Shown: piece by piece, positions 52,925 through 62,663 of the stretch
Position numbering within the stretch: position 1 is the first letter of the stretch
Layout: the number at the start of each line of letters is the position of its first letter
From: Bacteroides faecium
GTDB taxonomy: Bacteria > Bacteroidota > Bacteroidia > Bacteroidales > Bacteroidaceae
NCBI RefSeq assembly: GCF_012113595.1
Contig: NZ_CP050831.1
Coordinates: 4,960,001-5,024,000, forward strand
Direction of reading: 5' to 3'
DNA: 64,000 nt
Notes under the pieces: generated by a model
What the model saw: the letters and a program-made list of their open reading frames with translations, nothing else
Told to the model about the DNA's origin: nothing
The model's database searches: none
Position numbers and translations under genes: made by a program

Positions 52925-55900
52925 TTAGTCTTTTATCACATTCACGAACAGTGAGAAATCGTCAAAGTTAAGCTCTGTACCGTTTTCCACTTCATCAACA
53001 AGTTCCAAAGATGTGCCTAAAACCTGGTTACAAATATAAGTATTATATTCTTTTACCGCATCATCTGTTTGCGTATTTTTCGAGATTGTTATTTTTATTT
53101 TGTCTGTAATCTCGAAACCGCTTGATTTACGTATATTTTGAATACGATTCACCAATTCACGGGCAATACCTTCACGGCGCAACTCTTCGGTAACAGTCAC
53201 TTCAAGCGCAACAGTCAGCTTGCCTTCGTTGGCAACCAGCCATCCCGGAATATCTTCGCTGATGATTTCTACATCCGCCGCTTCTATGACAGCTTCCGCT
53301 CCGTCCAGGTTCAATGTATATTTTCCGTTCTTTTCCAGTTCGGCGATGGCTTCCTGTGACATTTCCGCAACTGCGGCAGCTACTGCCTTCATCTGTTTTC
53401 CAAATTTCGGGCCGAGCTTCTTAAAGTCACATTTCACTTTCTTCACCAATACACCGGCAGCACCGTCAACAAACTTGACTTCTTTGACATTTACCTCGTT
53501 CATAATCAAGTTCTTCACTGCTTCGATATGAGCTTTCTGCTCTTCATCTACCACCGGAACCATGATACACTGTAGCGGTTGGCGAACCTTGATATTCACT
53601 TTACGACGCAATGCCAGTACCATAGACGTTACATCCTGTGCCATTTGCATACGGGCTTCCAATTCCTTGTCTATCATTTCTTCCTGACATTCCGGGAATT
53701 TAGCCAAGTGGATAGAAACCACATTGTCACGTCCTGTTGCAGTAATCAAGTCCGTATACAACCGGTCTGCATAGAACGGTGATATAGGAGACATCAATTT
53801 GGCAACTGTTTCAAGACAAGTGTACAATGTCTGGTATGCAGACAATTTATCCTGTGTAAATTCACCACCCCAAAAACGTTTACGGTTCAGGCGAACATAC
53901 CAGTTGGACAAGTTATCATTCACAAAGTCGGAAATCAGACGTCCTGCCTTTGTCGGTTCATATTCATTATAACAAGTATCTACCTCTTTAATCAATGTGT
54001 TCAATACGGACAATATCCAACGGTCGATTTCCGGGCGTTCCGCCATCGGCACGTCGGCTTCCTTATATTCGAATCCGTCTACGTTGGCATAAAGCGCGAA
54101 GAACGAATAGGTATTGTATAAAGTACCGAAGAACTTACGGCGAACTTCTTCCACTCCTTCTACGTCGAACTTCAAGTTATCCCACGGAGAAGAGTTGGTA
54201 ATCATATACCAGCGCAACGGGTCGGAACCGTACTTTTCAATCGTAGTAAACGGATCGACAGCATTGTTCAAACGCTTGGACATCTTGTTACCATTCTTGT
54301 CAAGTACCAGTCCGTTGGAGATAACAGCTTTGTAGGACACACTATCAAATACCATCGTAGCGATAGCGTGCAGCGTAAAGAACCAACCGCGTGTCTGGTC
54401 TACTCCTTCTGCGATAAAGTCAGCCGGATATACCTCGCGGTTATCCAACATTTCCTTGTTCTCAAACGGATAATGAATCTGCGCATAAGGCATGGCACCC
54501 GAGTCGAACCAAACGTCGATCAGGTCGGATTCACGCTTCATTGGCTGACCGTCTTTCGATACCAATACAATATCGTCTACATACGGACGGTGAAGGTCAA
54601 TCTTATCATAATTTCCTTCAGTATATTCGCCCGGAACGAACCCTTTCTCCTTGTACGGATTGGATTTCATGAATCCGGCAGCTACCGATTTTTCTATTTC
54701 ATTATAAAGTTCTTCTACAGACTCGATACATATCTCATCAGAGTTATCTTCCGTACGCCAAATTGGCAACGGAGTACCCCAATAACGGGAACGGCTCAGG
54801 TTCCAGTCATTCAGATTTTCCAGCCACTTTCCGAAACGTCCTGTTCCGGTAGATTCCGGTTTCCAGTTGATGGTCTTATTCAGTTCCATCATACGTTCCT
54901 TACAAGCCGTAGAACGGATAAACCAGCTATCCAACGGATAATAAAGTACCGGTTTGTCTGTACGCCAACAATGCGGATAGTTGTGGACATGTTTCTCTAT
55001 TTTGAAAGCCTTGTTATTGGCTTTCATCATCATGGCAATCACAATATCCAGAGACTCGGCAGCCTGTGCGGCTTTCTCATCGTATTTGCCATCTACCATA
55101 AATTGAGGATCATAGGCATTTTTCACCCATGCGCCCTGATATTCTTTGTATTTATCTACATCAACGCACTCCTTCACAAAGTCTTCGTCCAGCTCATCAA
55201 TCAGATAGAATTTACCTGTCAGGTCTACCATCGGGCGAGTTTCACCTTTCTTATTAATCATGAACAGTGACGGGATTCCTGCAGCACGTGCCACATTCGC
55301 GTCGTCCGCACCAAATGTCGGTGCAATGTGGACGATACCTGTACCATCTTCTGTAGTCACATAATCACCCGGAATTACACGGAAGGCTTTATCACTGGCT
55401 TTCCAGGCACCGTCTTCGGATACTTCAACCGGCTTCACCCAAGGAATCAGTTGCTCGTATTCCATGCCAATCAGGTCAGCGCCTTTATATTCGGCGATTA
55501 CCTTGAACGGCACAAGCTTATCTCCAGCCTTGTAATCTTCCAGTTTCAAATCTGCCGCTTTCGGGTTGAAGAGAGTATTCAATAAAGCCTTTGCCAGAAC
55601 AACCGTAATCGGTTCTCCGGTATAAGCATTATAAGACTGTACGGCAACGTAATCAATTTTCGGTCCTACACAAAGAGCCGTATTTGAGGGCAATGTCCAC
55701 GGAGTGGTTGTCCATGCTATAAAATAAGGAGTTCCCCACTCTGCCATTTCCGGCTTGGGGTTCTTCATCTTAAACTGGGCAACGGCAGTTGTATCTTTCA
55801 CATCACGATAGCAGCCCGGTTGATTCAACTCGTGTGAGCTCAATCCTGTTCCCGCAGCCGGAGAATACGGCTGGATAGTATACCCTTTATATAATAATCC

Positions 55901-56413
55901 TTTTTTGTGCAATTGCTTCAATAACCACCACAGTGTTTCAATATAGCGGTTGTCGTACGTGATATAAGGATGTTTCATATCCACCCAATATCCCATCTGA
56001 TGAGTCAGGTCTTCCCACTCTTTGGTATATTTCATCACGTCTTTGCGGCAAGCAGCATTGTAATCGGCAACAGAGATTTTCTTACCAATATCTTCCTTTG
56101 TGATACCTAATGCTTTTTCCACACTCAGTTCCACAGGCAGTCCGTGCGTATCCCATCCGGCTTTACGCTTTACCTGATAACCTTTCATCGTTTTGTAACG
56201 GCAGAAAATATCCTTAATCGTACGAGCCATTACATGGTGAATACCCGGCATACCGTTAGCCGAGGGTGGTCCTTCGAAAAATACAAACGAAGGGCAGCCA
56301 TCACGTTCTGTCATACTCTTGGCGAAAACCTGGTTTTCGTCCCATTTCTTCAGCACATCTTTGTTCACCTGTGAAAGGTCAAACTGCGAATACTCAGTAA
56401 ATCTCTTACTCAT
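52925..56413 (-). CDS. ileS: Isoleucyl-tRNA synthetase
   Basis: This 1162-residue class I synthetase has the HIGH variant in GMPGIHHVMA (about 55-63), a large editing domain (about 200-430), and KMSKR in NGNKMSKRLNN (about 640). An anticodon-binding domain and long C-terminal extension follow. It is about 220 residues longer than the E. coli enzyme and resembles the eukaryote-like IleRS2 group, which is often naturally less sensitive to mupirocin; that last point is family knowledge, not seen here. A TAAATTTG box lies on the minus strand at 56479-56486. It heads the run toward the dksA-like gene and lspA. Confidence 0.97.
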   Translation of the reverse strand: MSKRFTEYSQFDLSQVNKDVLKKWDENQVFAKSMTERDGCPSFVFFEGPPSANGMPGIHHVMARTIKDIFCRYKTMKGYQVKRKAGWDTHGLPVELSVEKALGITKEDIGKKISVADYNAACRKDVMKYTKEWEDLTHQMGYWVDMKHPYITYDNRYIETLWWLLKQLHKKGLLYKGYTIQPYSPAAGTGLSSHELNQPGCYRDVKDTTAVAQFKMKNPKPEMAEWGTPYFIAWTTTPWTLPSNTALCVGPKIDYVAVQSYNAYTGEPITVVLAKALLNTLFNPKAADLKLEDYKAGDKLVPFKVIAEYKGADLIGMEYEQLIPWVKPVEVSEDGAWKASDKAFRVIPGDYVTTEDGTGIVHIAPTFGADDANVARAAGIPSLFMINKKGETRPMVDLTGKFYLIDELDEDFVKECVDVDKYKEYQGAWVKNAYDPQFMVDGKYDEKAAQAAESLDIVIAMMMKANNKAFKIEKHVHNYPHCWRTDKPVLYYPLDSWFIRSTACKERMMELNKTINWKPESTGTGRFGKWLENLNDWNLSRSRYWGTPLPIWRTEDNSDEICIESVEELYNEIEKSVAAGFMKSNPYKEKGFVPGEYTEGNYDKIDLHRPYVDDIVLVSKDGQPMKRESDLIDVWFDSGAMPYAQIHYPFENKEMLDNREVYPADFIAEGVDQTRGWFFTLHAIATMVFDSVSYKAVISNGLVLDKNGNKMSKRLNNAVDPFTTIEKYGSDPLRWYMITNSSPWDNLKFDVEGVEEVRRKFFGTLYNTYSFFALYANVDGFEYKEADVPMAERPEIDRWILSVLNTLIKEVDTCYNEYEPTKAGRLISDFVNDNLSNWYVRLNRKRFWGGEFTQDKLSAYQTLYTCLETVAKLMSPISPFYADRLYTDLITATGRDNVVSIHLAKFPECQEEMIDKELEARMQMAQDVTSMVLALRRKVNIKVRQPLQCIMVPVVDEEQKAHIEAVKNLIMNEVNVKEVKFVDGAAGVLVKKVKCDFKKLGPKFGKQMKAVAAAVAEMSQEAIAELEKNGKYTLNLDGAEAVIEAADVEIISEDIPGWLVANEGKLTVALEVTVTEELRREGIARELVNRIQNIRKSSGFEITDKIKITISKNTQTDDAVKEYNTYICNQVLGTSLELVDEVENGTELNFDDFSLFVNVIKD

Positions 56414-56624
56414 AGCTGTGTCTACGATTTTACTATTTACAATTTACACTTTGAGGGGTATCCCCATTTTTAAGGGTGCAAATTTACAAAAACATTTGCT
56501 TAGTTGAGCAAAAAGCAATAACTTTTAATCAGAATCATGCGAAGTTAATGATTATAAACGGCTTGCGGGTTAAACAAAACGGATATATCCTTGTTCTAGT
56601 GAAAAACCTAAAAGCACTTAACTT

Positions 56625-57674
56625 ATGAATTACGGTATTAGTATTTTATTCAGAGCAATCCCTTTGGCGATGGCACTTTTTTGCTTCGGATACGGAGCGT
56701 TTATTTATGGTTACGGAGATGCGGGAAATCGTGTTGTAGCGGGCCCTGTTGTATTTTCATTAGGTATGATATGTATTGCGCTGTTTTGTACGGCAGCCAC
56801 TATTATCCGGCAAATCATACATACCTATAATGAAGCCACCAAATATGTTTTACCCATCATAGGGTATCTGGCAGCCGTAACTACGATTATTGGCGGTATC
56901 TGTATTTTTAGTAATGCCGCTTCCACTTCCGCCTTCGTTGCAGGTCACGTAATTACGGGTGTAGGATTTATCACAGCCTGCGTAGCTACTGCCGCCACCT
57001 CTTCCACCCGCTTCTCTTTAATTCCAAGAAATTCAAAAGCAACGGATAACGAAGTGCCAGAGGGAGCGTTTTCTCTTAACCAGAGACGGGCAATGGTAAT
57101 TCTTGCTATTATCATTTCTATTATAGCATGGATATGGGCATTTGTCTTATTGAGCAACAGTCACTCTCATCCCGCTTATTTTGTTGCAGGGCATGTGATG
57201 GTAGGGCTTGCATGTATTTGTACCAGCCTTATTGCATTGGTAGCTACTATCGCCCGCCAGGTGCGGAATGATTATTCGGAAAAGGAACGGAACAAATGGC
57301 CGAAACTGGTTTTATTGATGGGCTCTATCTCTTTTATATGGGGGTTATTCGTAATTTTTGCAGATTCAGGTAGCACAAACGGTACTACCGGATATATCAT
57401 GCTTGGTCTTGGACTGGTGTGTTACAGTATTTCCAGTAAGGTAATCCTGCTAGCCAAGATATGGAGACAGGAGTTTAAACTGGCTAACCGTATCCCTATG
57501 ATTCCGGTATTGACGGCATTAGCCTGCTTATTTCTAGCGGCTTTCGTATTCGAGCTTGCAACGGAACATGCCGATTATTTTATCCCGGCACGTGTTTTAG
57601 TCGGATTAGGGGCTATCTGTTTCACACTGTTTTCTATCGTTAGCATACTGGAAAGCGGTACTTCTTCCAAGTAA
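56625..57674 (+). CDS. Multi-pass membrane protein, DUF2776-like
   Basis: This 349-residue protein has about ten hydrophobic helices in three roughly repeated blocks, each with a GHVxxGxG-type motif (FVAGHVITGVGFI, FVAGHVMVGLACI, IPARVLVGLGAIC). I associate the pattern with DUF2776, a family without known function. The repeats point to internal triplication. Single gene; the 3' side has a double hairpin. No clear promoter box was found. Confidence 0.75.
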   Translation: MNYGISILFRAIPLAMALFCFGYGAFIYGYGDAGNRVVAGPVVFSLGMICIALFCTAATIIRQIIHTYNEATKYVLPIIGYLAAVTTIIGGICIFSNAASTSAFVAGHVITGVGFITACVATAATSSTRFSLIPRNSKATDNEVPEGAFSLNQRRAMVILAIIISIIAWIWAFVLLSNSHSHPAYFVAGHVMVGLACICTSLIALVATIARQVRNDYSEKERNKWPKLVLLMGSISFIWGLFVIFADSGSTNGTTGYIMLGLGLVCYSISSKVILLAKIWRQEFKLANRIPMIPVLTALACLFLAAFVFELATEHADYFIPARVLVGLGAICFTLFSIVSILESGTSSK

Positions 57675-57678
57675 AAAT

Positions 57679-57757
57679 ATAGCGTCACTATGTACTCCGG
57701 ATAGTGACGCTATCCTAAGCATATAGTGACGCTATCGTGACGGGATAGCGTCACTAT
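57679..57757. terminator. Double palindromic hairpin, probably bidirectional terminator
   Basis: Four copies of one 13-base unit alternate in orientation: ATAGCGTCACTAT (57679-57691), ATAGTGACGCTAT (57701-57713), the same again (57723-57735) and its complement (57745-57757). This gives two strong adjacent hairpins or one long one. The second ends in TTTTTATC on the plus strand and A-rich sequence precedes the first, so it can stop transcription from both sides. Confidence 0.8.
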
Positions 57758-57759
57758 TT

Positions 57760-59298
57760 TTATCTCTTCAATCTGACCTCATAGACATCGTTCCTGCGGT
57801 CTTTCAAGTTGCGGACACTACCATAAGTATGAAGTTCGTTCAATAAGTCCAAATCGACATCGGACACCAGAATCATTTCTGTATTCGGAGTTGCCTCTGC
57901 CCTCTTTCCATCGGTCGGGAAAGCAAAGTCACATGGAGTAAATACGCCGGATTGGGCATATTGGATATCCATATTATGCACACGGGGAAGATTTCCCACA
58001 CTTCCTGCAATGACTACAAAACATTCATTTTCAATGGCACGTGCCTGCGCACAGACACGAACGCGGGAGTAGGCATTCTGTGTATCTGTCAAGAAAGGTA
58101 CAAACAGAATCTGCATTCCCTGATCTGCCATCAAACGGGAAAGTTCGGGAAATTCTACATCATAACAAATTAAAACGCCAATTTTCGCGCAATCGGTATC
58201 AAAAGTATTCAGTAGCCTGCCGCCATTAAGTCCCCAACTTTTTATTTCATCAGGAGTGACGTGCATCTTCTCATACATTTCGTATGTTCCGTCACGCCGG
58301 CAGAGGAATCCTACGTTATAAAGCAGTCCATCCTCTTTTACGTATGGCATACTACCGGTTATGATATTTATATTGTAGCTAATAGCCAGATTCACAAACC
58401 GTTCCCGAATTTCATCTGTATATTGTGCCAATCCGCGAATAGCCTGAGATTCTCCTTTATCGTTATACTTCGACATCAAAGGGGCATTGAAATATTCCGG
58501 GAACAGTACAAAGTCACTTTTATAATCCGATACTGCGTCTACAAAAAATTCTACTTGTTCAAATAAATCGTCCAGCGTCTTATAACTACGCATCTGCCAT
58601 TGCACCAAGCCTACACGGACGGTAGTTTTGGGACTTATATATTCCTGCGTAGGTGGCTGATAATAGATATTATCCCATTGAAGCAAACACGCATAATGTT
58701 TAGATTCTTCATCGTTCGGAAGATAATTGGTCATCACTTTGCGGACGTGGAAATCATTCGATAATTGAAATGTCAGAACCGGATCATAGATTTCACGTTG
58801 GCGAACGCGTGCAATATATTCTTTCGGACGCATCTTATCGGCATACTTATGATAATTCGGAATACGTCCGCCAAACATTATGGCTTTCAAATTCAATGTT
58901 TCGCAAAGTTCCTTACGATACTCATACATACGACGCGCCAGGCGCAACCCACGGTATCCGGGATGAATAAACACCTCGATGCCATACAGAATATTTCCCT
59001 CGGGATTGTGCGTATTAAATGTTTCCTTACCTGTGACTTGAGCATAAGTATGGTCGTTCTTTACTTTGTCATAGTCGACAATAATAGAAAGGGCACAACC
59101 TACAATTTTATCGTCAACCACTGTTACAATCTGTCCTTCCGGGAAAATATTTATTAATTTCTTGATTTGGGCATGAGTCCAAAACACATCGCTACCGTCA
59201 GAATAAACACGGGTAAACGATTGGGATAACTGTGCGTAATCTTCTATCTGAAGATTGCGTATCTGTACTTTATTAATTTTAATCGGATGTTGTTCCAT
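57760..59298 (-). CDS. GNAT acetyltransferase - nitrilase fusion protein
   Basis: This 512-residue protein has an N-terminal GNAT domain (about 10-200, with GIEVFIHPGYRGLRLARRMYEY as acetyl-CoA site) fused to a carbon-nitrogen hydrolase domain (about 225-500). The triad is visible: E268 in LFPEYF, K344 in YEKMHVTPDE and C378 in GVLICYDVEFPE. Both halves look intact. Such fusions are widespread in Bacteroidetes; the substrate is unknown, perhaps an amide whose product is acetylated. Promoter box TACCTTTG on the minus strand at 59328-59335. Single gene. Confidence 0.92.
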   Translation of the reverse strand: MEQHPIKINKVQIRNLQIEDYAQLSQSFTRVYSDGSDVFWTHAQIKKLINIFPEGQIVTVVDDKIVGCALSIIVDYDKVKNDHTYAQVTGKETFNTHNPEGNILYGIEVFIHPGYRGLRLARRMYEYRKELCETLNLKAIMFGGRIPNYHKYADKMRPKEYIARVRQREIYDPVLTFQLSNDFHVRKVMTNYLPNDEESKHYACLLQWDNIYYQPPTQEYISPKTTVRVGLVQWQMRSYKTLDDLFEQVEFFVDAVSDYKSDFVLFPEYFNAPLMSKYNDKGESQAIRGLAQYTDEIRERFVNLAISYNINIITGSMPYVKEDGLLYNVGFLCRRDGTYEMYEKMHVTPDEIKSWGLNGGRLLNTFDTDCAKIGVLICYDVEFPELSRLMADQGMQILFVPFLTDTQNAYSRVRVCAQARAIENECFVVIAGSVGNLPRVHNMDIQYAQSGVFTPCDFAFPTDGKRAEATPNTEMILVSDVDLDLLNELHTYGSVRNLKDRRNDVYEVRLKR

Positions 59299-59335
59299 AA
59301 TAATACGTGTTTTATATAAAGACAGTGCAAAGGTA

Positions 59336-59513
59336 CAGCTTATACCTATATATTGTCATTACAAAACAAAAAATGTATTATATTTAATTTTGAATCATAT
59401 AGAGAAAATAGACCTAATCTATATTGAATTATCTGCCATAACAATATGTATTCCGAAACAGCTATTGCACTTTAACACCACACAATTTTCACACAGATTC
59501 TTGTGCTGTTTAA
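59336..59513. other. Gene-free AT-rich spacer
   Basis: Between the nitrilase promoter and the structured RNA promoter I see no coding frame and no clear repeat. Confidence 0.4.
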
Positions 59514-59717
59514 TTTGTGACTTCCGAAAATTATCGTACATTTGCAACGCATAACATTTTATTCACAGAAGCAGTGAACCTGCTTCAACTCCAGTAGCAG
59601 GCATTCTTATGCCTGTTGCTGTCGTAGATACGCGGTTTCGTACCCCCGTGGGGAACGTTAATGCGTCCCCAGCTTCTGTGAAGTGTTATGCAACGGGAAA
59701 GGCGGAACCGTTTTTAT
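59514..59717 (+). ncRNA. Strongly structured RNA element with promoter
   Basis: TTTG (59514-59517) and TACATTTG (59537-59544) are 19 bases apart, so a transcript should start near 59550. It would be closed by a two-part stem: GCATAACA (59549-59556) with TGTTATGC (59684-59691), and TTCACAGAAGC (59562-59572) with GCTTCTGTGAA (59672-59682). Inside are GCAG/CTGC, a 12-base hairpin CAGTAGCAGGCA/TGCCTGTTGCTG and GGGGAACG/CGTCCCC. AACGG (59692-59696) with CCGTT (59708-59712) before TTTAT may be a terminator. I do not recognise the class. It could be a separate RNA or a leader controlling the gene at 59748. Confidence 0.6.
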
Positions 59718-59747
59718 ATTCCCGCCTATCTTAAAAATCGTTGTATC

Positions 59748-60221
59748 ATGCATGAAGAACAAAACAATGCACCTGTAAAAACCATTCGAAGCAATCGGCA
59801 GGAAGCAGACTCTCCCAATCCGGAAGAAAAAGAGAAACTAAAACAGTTTTATTTAGCCCAATCACTACGACTATGCCCTACTGTATCAGCCGATCGTTCG
59901 GAAACGCAACGTTTGGGAGCGTTACACCACAAAATCAAGCATTTTATTAAAGCGTTGACCAACCTCGACCGTCCATGGGAAAATGGGATGCCAGAGATGC
60001 AAAAGGCTTGCCTGCATTTCCTGGCTTTACAAAATTCACCTCGCGCAGAATGCCAAAAGATATTCGAAGAATGGACGAAATGGTCGGACTTCCTGATAGC
60101 AGCTTCCTTTCATCGTGGTTTCATCAGTCAGATATTGCAAGACTATCATCGCCAATTACGTGACTTGGAAAAACTCATGGGCAGCAGACCCATCGAATCT
60201 CAGAATATAACCAACGAGTAA
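59748..60221 (+). CDS. Hypothetical protein
   Basis: This 157-residue soluble helical protein reads MHEEQNNAPVKTIRS onward, with KLKQFYLAQSLRLCP and RQLRDLEKLMGS. No domain is recognised. The frame can be extended to an ATG at 59688, but that ATG is inside the closing stem of the structured RNA, so the later start is preferred. A good terminator follows. It may belong with the VapE-like and HU-like genes next to it, or be controlled by the RNA element. Confidence 0.6.
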   Translation: MHEEQNNAPVKTIRSNRQEADSPNPEEKEKLKQFYLAQSLRLCPTVSADRSETQRLGALHHKIKHFIKALTNLDRPWENGMPEMQKACLHFLALQNSPRAECQKIFEEWTKWSDFLIAASFHRGFISQILQDYHRQLRDLEKLMGSRPIESQNITNE

Positions 60222-60246
60222 CACAAACTGATATTCGTTCAAATAT

Positions 60247-60299
60247 CCCGCTTTCCGTCGTATCACCAAACGAACGTAAAGCGGGAGTTTTGTCTTTTT
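60247..60299 (+). terminator. Terminator of the hypothetical gene
   Basis: CCCGCTTT and following bases pair with AAAGCGGG (stem with internal mismatches), then GTTTTGTCTTTTT. Confidence 0.8.
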
Positions 60300-60364
60300 A
60301 GATATCCTCATCAGTAAATCACTTTTCAACGTAACCACCTTAAACATAGCCTAATACAATGCCA

Positions 60365-61678
60365 CTACTCTTTCGTAGCCAAAAGATTAAATACATAATA
60401 GCGATTCCCAAAAGACGTATGTTTGGCAAAAAATCCCATTGCAGATAGTTTTAGACTTAGTTGCCGTGCAGATATATCCCTCAAAGCAGCCGAATTGAAT
60501 TTACGCATTACCTGGAATATTTCGGCAGTTGTCAGCCAAATACCTTTTTCCGTATCAAGAGGACGACGGAAGCAGCAATGAAATACATCTTCCAATAAAG
60601 ACTGACGATAATATGCTTTATTATGTTTCTGCAAAGCTTTTTCTTCTTCCTTGTTTAAATGATCCGGTGCATCGGACTCCAATTCTTCTTTTAGCTGTGC
60701 GTATATCTGTTTATGCTCCAATGGTTCTTCCGATATCGGTTTCAAGACTTCTACACAAAGGAAACGGCGGCTTCCCGTAGGATCAGTTAGAACCTGATAA
60801 ACATTTGTTGTTGCTATAAAAGAAGCGAGACGGGGTTCGTTCACCCACCCCAATCGCTTGCCATGAAAAACGGATACATTCACCATTTGGAGAAGATTTT
60901 TTAATGTAGCCTGTTGGCTCTCTTTTATTTTATCAAATTCGTCCAAGTTAATCAAGCCGTTCTTTACCAGTTTTTTCTCCGGGGAACTGCCTGTCGCCAG
61001 ATTCAAATTATCCAGAAAATAACATCGAAGTGAATCCGGCATCAATAAACGACAGAAGGTACTTTTGCTCAATCCCTGCTTTCCACTTATTAATACAGGT
61101 GTAAGTACATTGGCATGCAAACGCTCTTCCCCACTCCATTGCGAAAGCATCGCCCGCAACCAGCAACGCCCTCCTTTCAGCCAAAGTTCGTTATCCGAAA
61201 CCCTTAATAATAAAGGTGTCACCCGGTCTACTCCATCCCAGGGCGGCAATTCCTTCACATAAAGATGAAAAGGATTATAAGACTTAACCTTGTTTGACAG
61301 GACAAAGGTAGGTACATCCCCTCTCCAACAAGGGATTCCATCCAAACGGGCGTCCACAATAATGCCATTCATTTCACGTTCATTAATGGGACGAAAAACA
61401 TTCTTTTCACTTATCCCTCTGTACTCCGTTGCACCTGTCAGGCTATTATAGCGAAATACAAAATTATTATCCAAATACTCCTTTAATTGTAAGGTCAACG
61501 ACTTGTTCCATTTATTATTAGGCTTAAGATTTTTTTCCGGTTTATTCTCCGTAACCGTTTGTTCTGCCTTCTCCGGTATTGCAGATTCCGCAGCTACCGG
61601 TTTCTGCAACTGTTTCTGTACAAATAACTGTTTTATTGTCTCCACCATTTCTCTAATCATTGTTCCCATATTCGTCAT
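60365..61678 (-). CDS. VapE/DUF3874-type P-loop ATPase, without primase domain
   Basis: This 437-residue protein has a Pro/Glu/Lys-rich N-terminus (about 20-58), then the VapE-type domain. The domain has YNPFHLYVKELPPWDGVDRV, Walker A-like GKQGLSKST (199-207) and Walker B-like LINLDEFDK (D246, E247). A sensor-like IATTNVY and QVLTDPTGSRRFLCVEV precede a DUF3874-like winged-helix end. In many mobile elements VapE follows a primase-like domain in one long protein. That domain is missing, so this is a short, chromosomal form. On the minus strand a TTTG (61736-61739) is 21 bases from TACTTTTG (61707-61714). Divergent from a HU-like gene. Confidence 0.85.
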   Translation of the reverse strand: MTNMGTMIREMVETIKQLFVQKQLQKPVAAESAIPEKAEQTVTENKPEKNLKPNNKWNKSLTLQLKEYLDNNFVFRYNSLTGATEYRGISEKNVFRPINEREMNGIIVDARLDGIPCWRGDVPTFVLSNKVKSYNPFHLYVKELPPWDGVDRVTPLLLRVSDNELWLKGGRCWLRAMLSQWSGEERLHANVLTPVLISGKQGLSKSTFCRLLMPDSLRCYFLDNLNLATGSSPEKKLVKNGLINLDEFDKIKESQQATLKNLLQMVNVSVFHGKRLGWVNEPRLASFIATTNVYQVLTDPTGSRRFLCVEVLKPISEEPLEHKQIYAQLKEELESDAPDHLNKEEEKALQKHNKAYYRQSLLEDVFHCCFRRPLDTEKGIWLTTAEIFQVMRKFNSAALRDISARQLSLKLSAMGFFAKHTSFGNRYYVFNLLATKE

Positions 61679-61706
61679 TTTTTTAATTATTATGAAATTT
61701 GAGACA

Positions 61707-61928
61707 CAAAAGTATAATACTAAAGACCGGATTTACAAATAAGTAGCTTCATTCTTTTCAATAAAATGAACTAACAGAAATAAACCGTTGAAGTATTGTT
61801 TTTGATTAGAATAATTAGTAATTTTGACGTATCATATTAGTTGTAGCACCAATTGTGCGATAACTGTCGCACACAATGAGCAACAGTTGTCATACATAAT
61901 GTGAGTTAGCTGTTGCACATAATGTGAG
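61707..61928. promoter_or_regulatory. Divergent promoters and repeats between the VapE-like and HU-like genes
   Basis: A minus-strand promoter lies at 61707-61739. On the plus strand TTG (61796-61798) and TAATTTTG (61819-61826) are 20 bases apart, giving a leader of about 175 bases for the HU-like gene. The leader holds the dyad TGTGCGA/TCGCACA (61854-61873). It also holds three imperfect direct repeats of the form CTGTTGCACATAATGTGAG (about 61864, 61886 and 61910; period 22-25 bases). Confidence 0.6.
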
Positions 61929-62006
61929 CCAATCAATAGATGGGCACAAAATAAATAAAACAACCGCGTAAATCTGCTAATTGGTGCGCACAAAACAACT
62001 AAAGCA

Positions 62007-62627
62007 ATGAATGCACTTTATGATTTCTTCCTGACTCCTCAACCCAAAGACTCCAATAAAACGAGATATCACGCCCGGCTGGTCGTACGGGATACCATTG
62101 CACTAGAGGATATTGCCGAAAGAATTGAATCCAGAAGTAGTTTAAGACAAAGCGACGTAATAGGCTCTTTTATAGAGTTCGCAGATGTTTTCAAACAAGA
62201 ATTATCCAATGGTAACAGTATTCATATTCCCGGGGTCGGTTCGTTCCGTATCAAGGCAGAATCTCCCGAAGTACGCTCTCCCAAAGAAATCCGCGCTGAA
62301 AACATTCATTGCAGCGGAATCGTTTTTACACCGGAAAAAGATTTGCTTCGCGAATTAAAGTCTACGACCTTTGAAAAGGTAAGTGAAACCCGCCGCTCAC
62401 AGGAATTGAGCGATATAGAAATTGACGGAAAATTAGCTGAATTTTTCAAAGATAACCCTTATATTACCACACAGCAACTTTGTTCATTATGCGGACTACG
62501 AAAAGCTACTGCACTTCGCAGGTTACAAAAACGAGTGACTGAAGGAAAACTGACTCATCCGGGGTATCTTCGTTCTCCATTCTATTTCCCCGTACCAGGT
62601 TGGTTCGGAATATCCAGAAATCGTTGA
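62007..62627 (+). CDS. HU-like DNA-binding protein with C-terminal winged helix
   Basis: This 206-residue protein has a HU-type fold at about 15-125, with RYHARLVVRDTIALEDIAERIESRS and IHIPGVGSFRIKAESPEVRSPKEI. A C-terminal helix-turn-helix (about 140-190) reads DGKLAEFFKDNPYITTQQLCSLCGLRKATALRRLQK. The two DNA-binding parts suggest a site-specific regulator or architectural protein. Given the repeats in its own leader it may bind them. It is divergent from the VapE-like gene, a pairing I recall from other Bacteroides loci; the function is not known. Confidence 0.85.
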   Translation: MNALYDFFLTPQPKDSNKTRYHARLVVRDTIALEDIAERIESRSSLRQSDVIGSFIEFADVFKQELSNGNSIHIPGVGSFRIKAESPEVRSPKEIRAENIHCSGIVFTPEKDLLRELKSTTFEKVSETRRSQELSDIEIDGKLAEFFKDNPYITTQQLCSLCGLRKATALRRLQKRVTEGKLTHPGYLRSPFYFPVPGWFGISRNR

Positions 62628-62663
62628 TGCAATATTAGGTCTTGATTTACAATGAGATACTTG

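Noticed and set aside
54368..55270. A 300-codon plus-strand frame opposite ileS
   Set aside because: It lies wholly inside ileS on the other strand, has no promoter and an unnatural composition; it is a shadow of a long gene.
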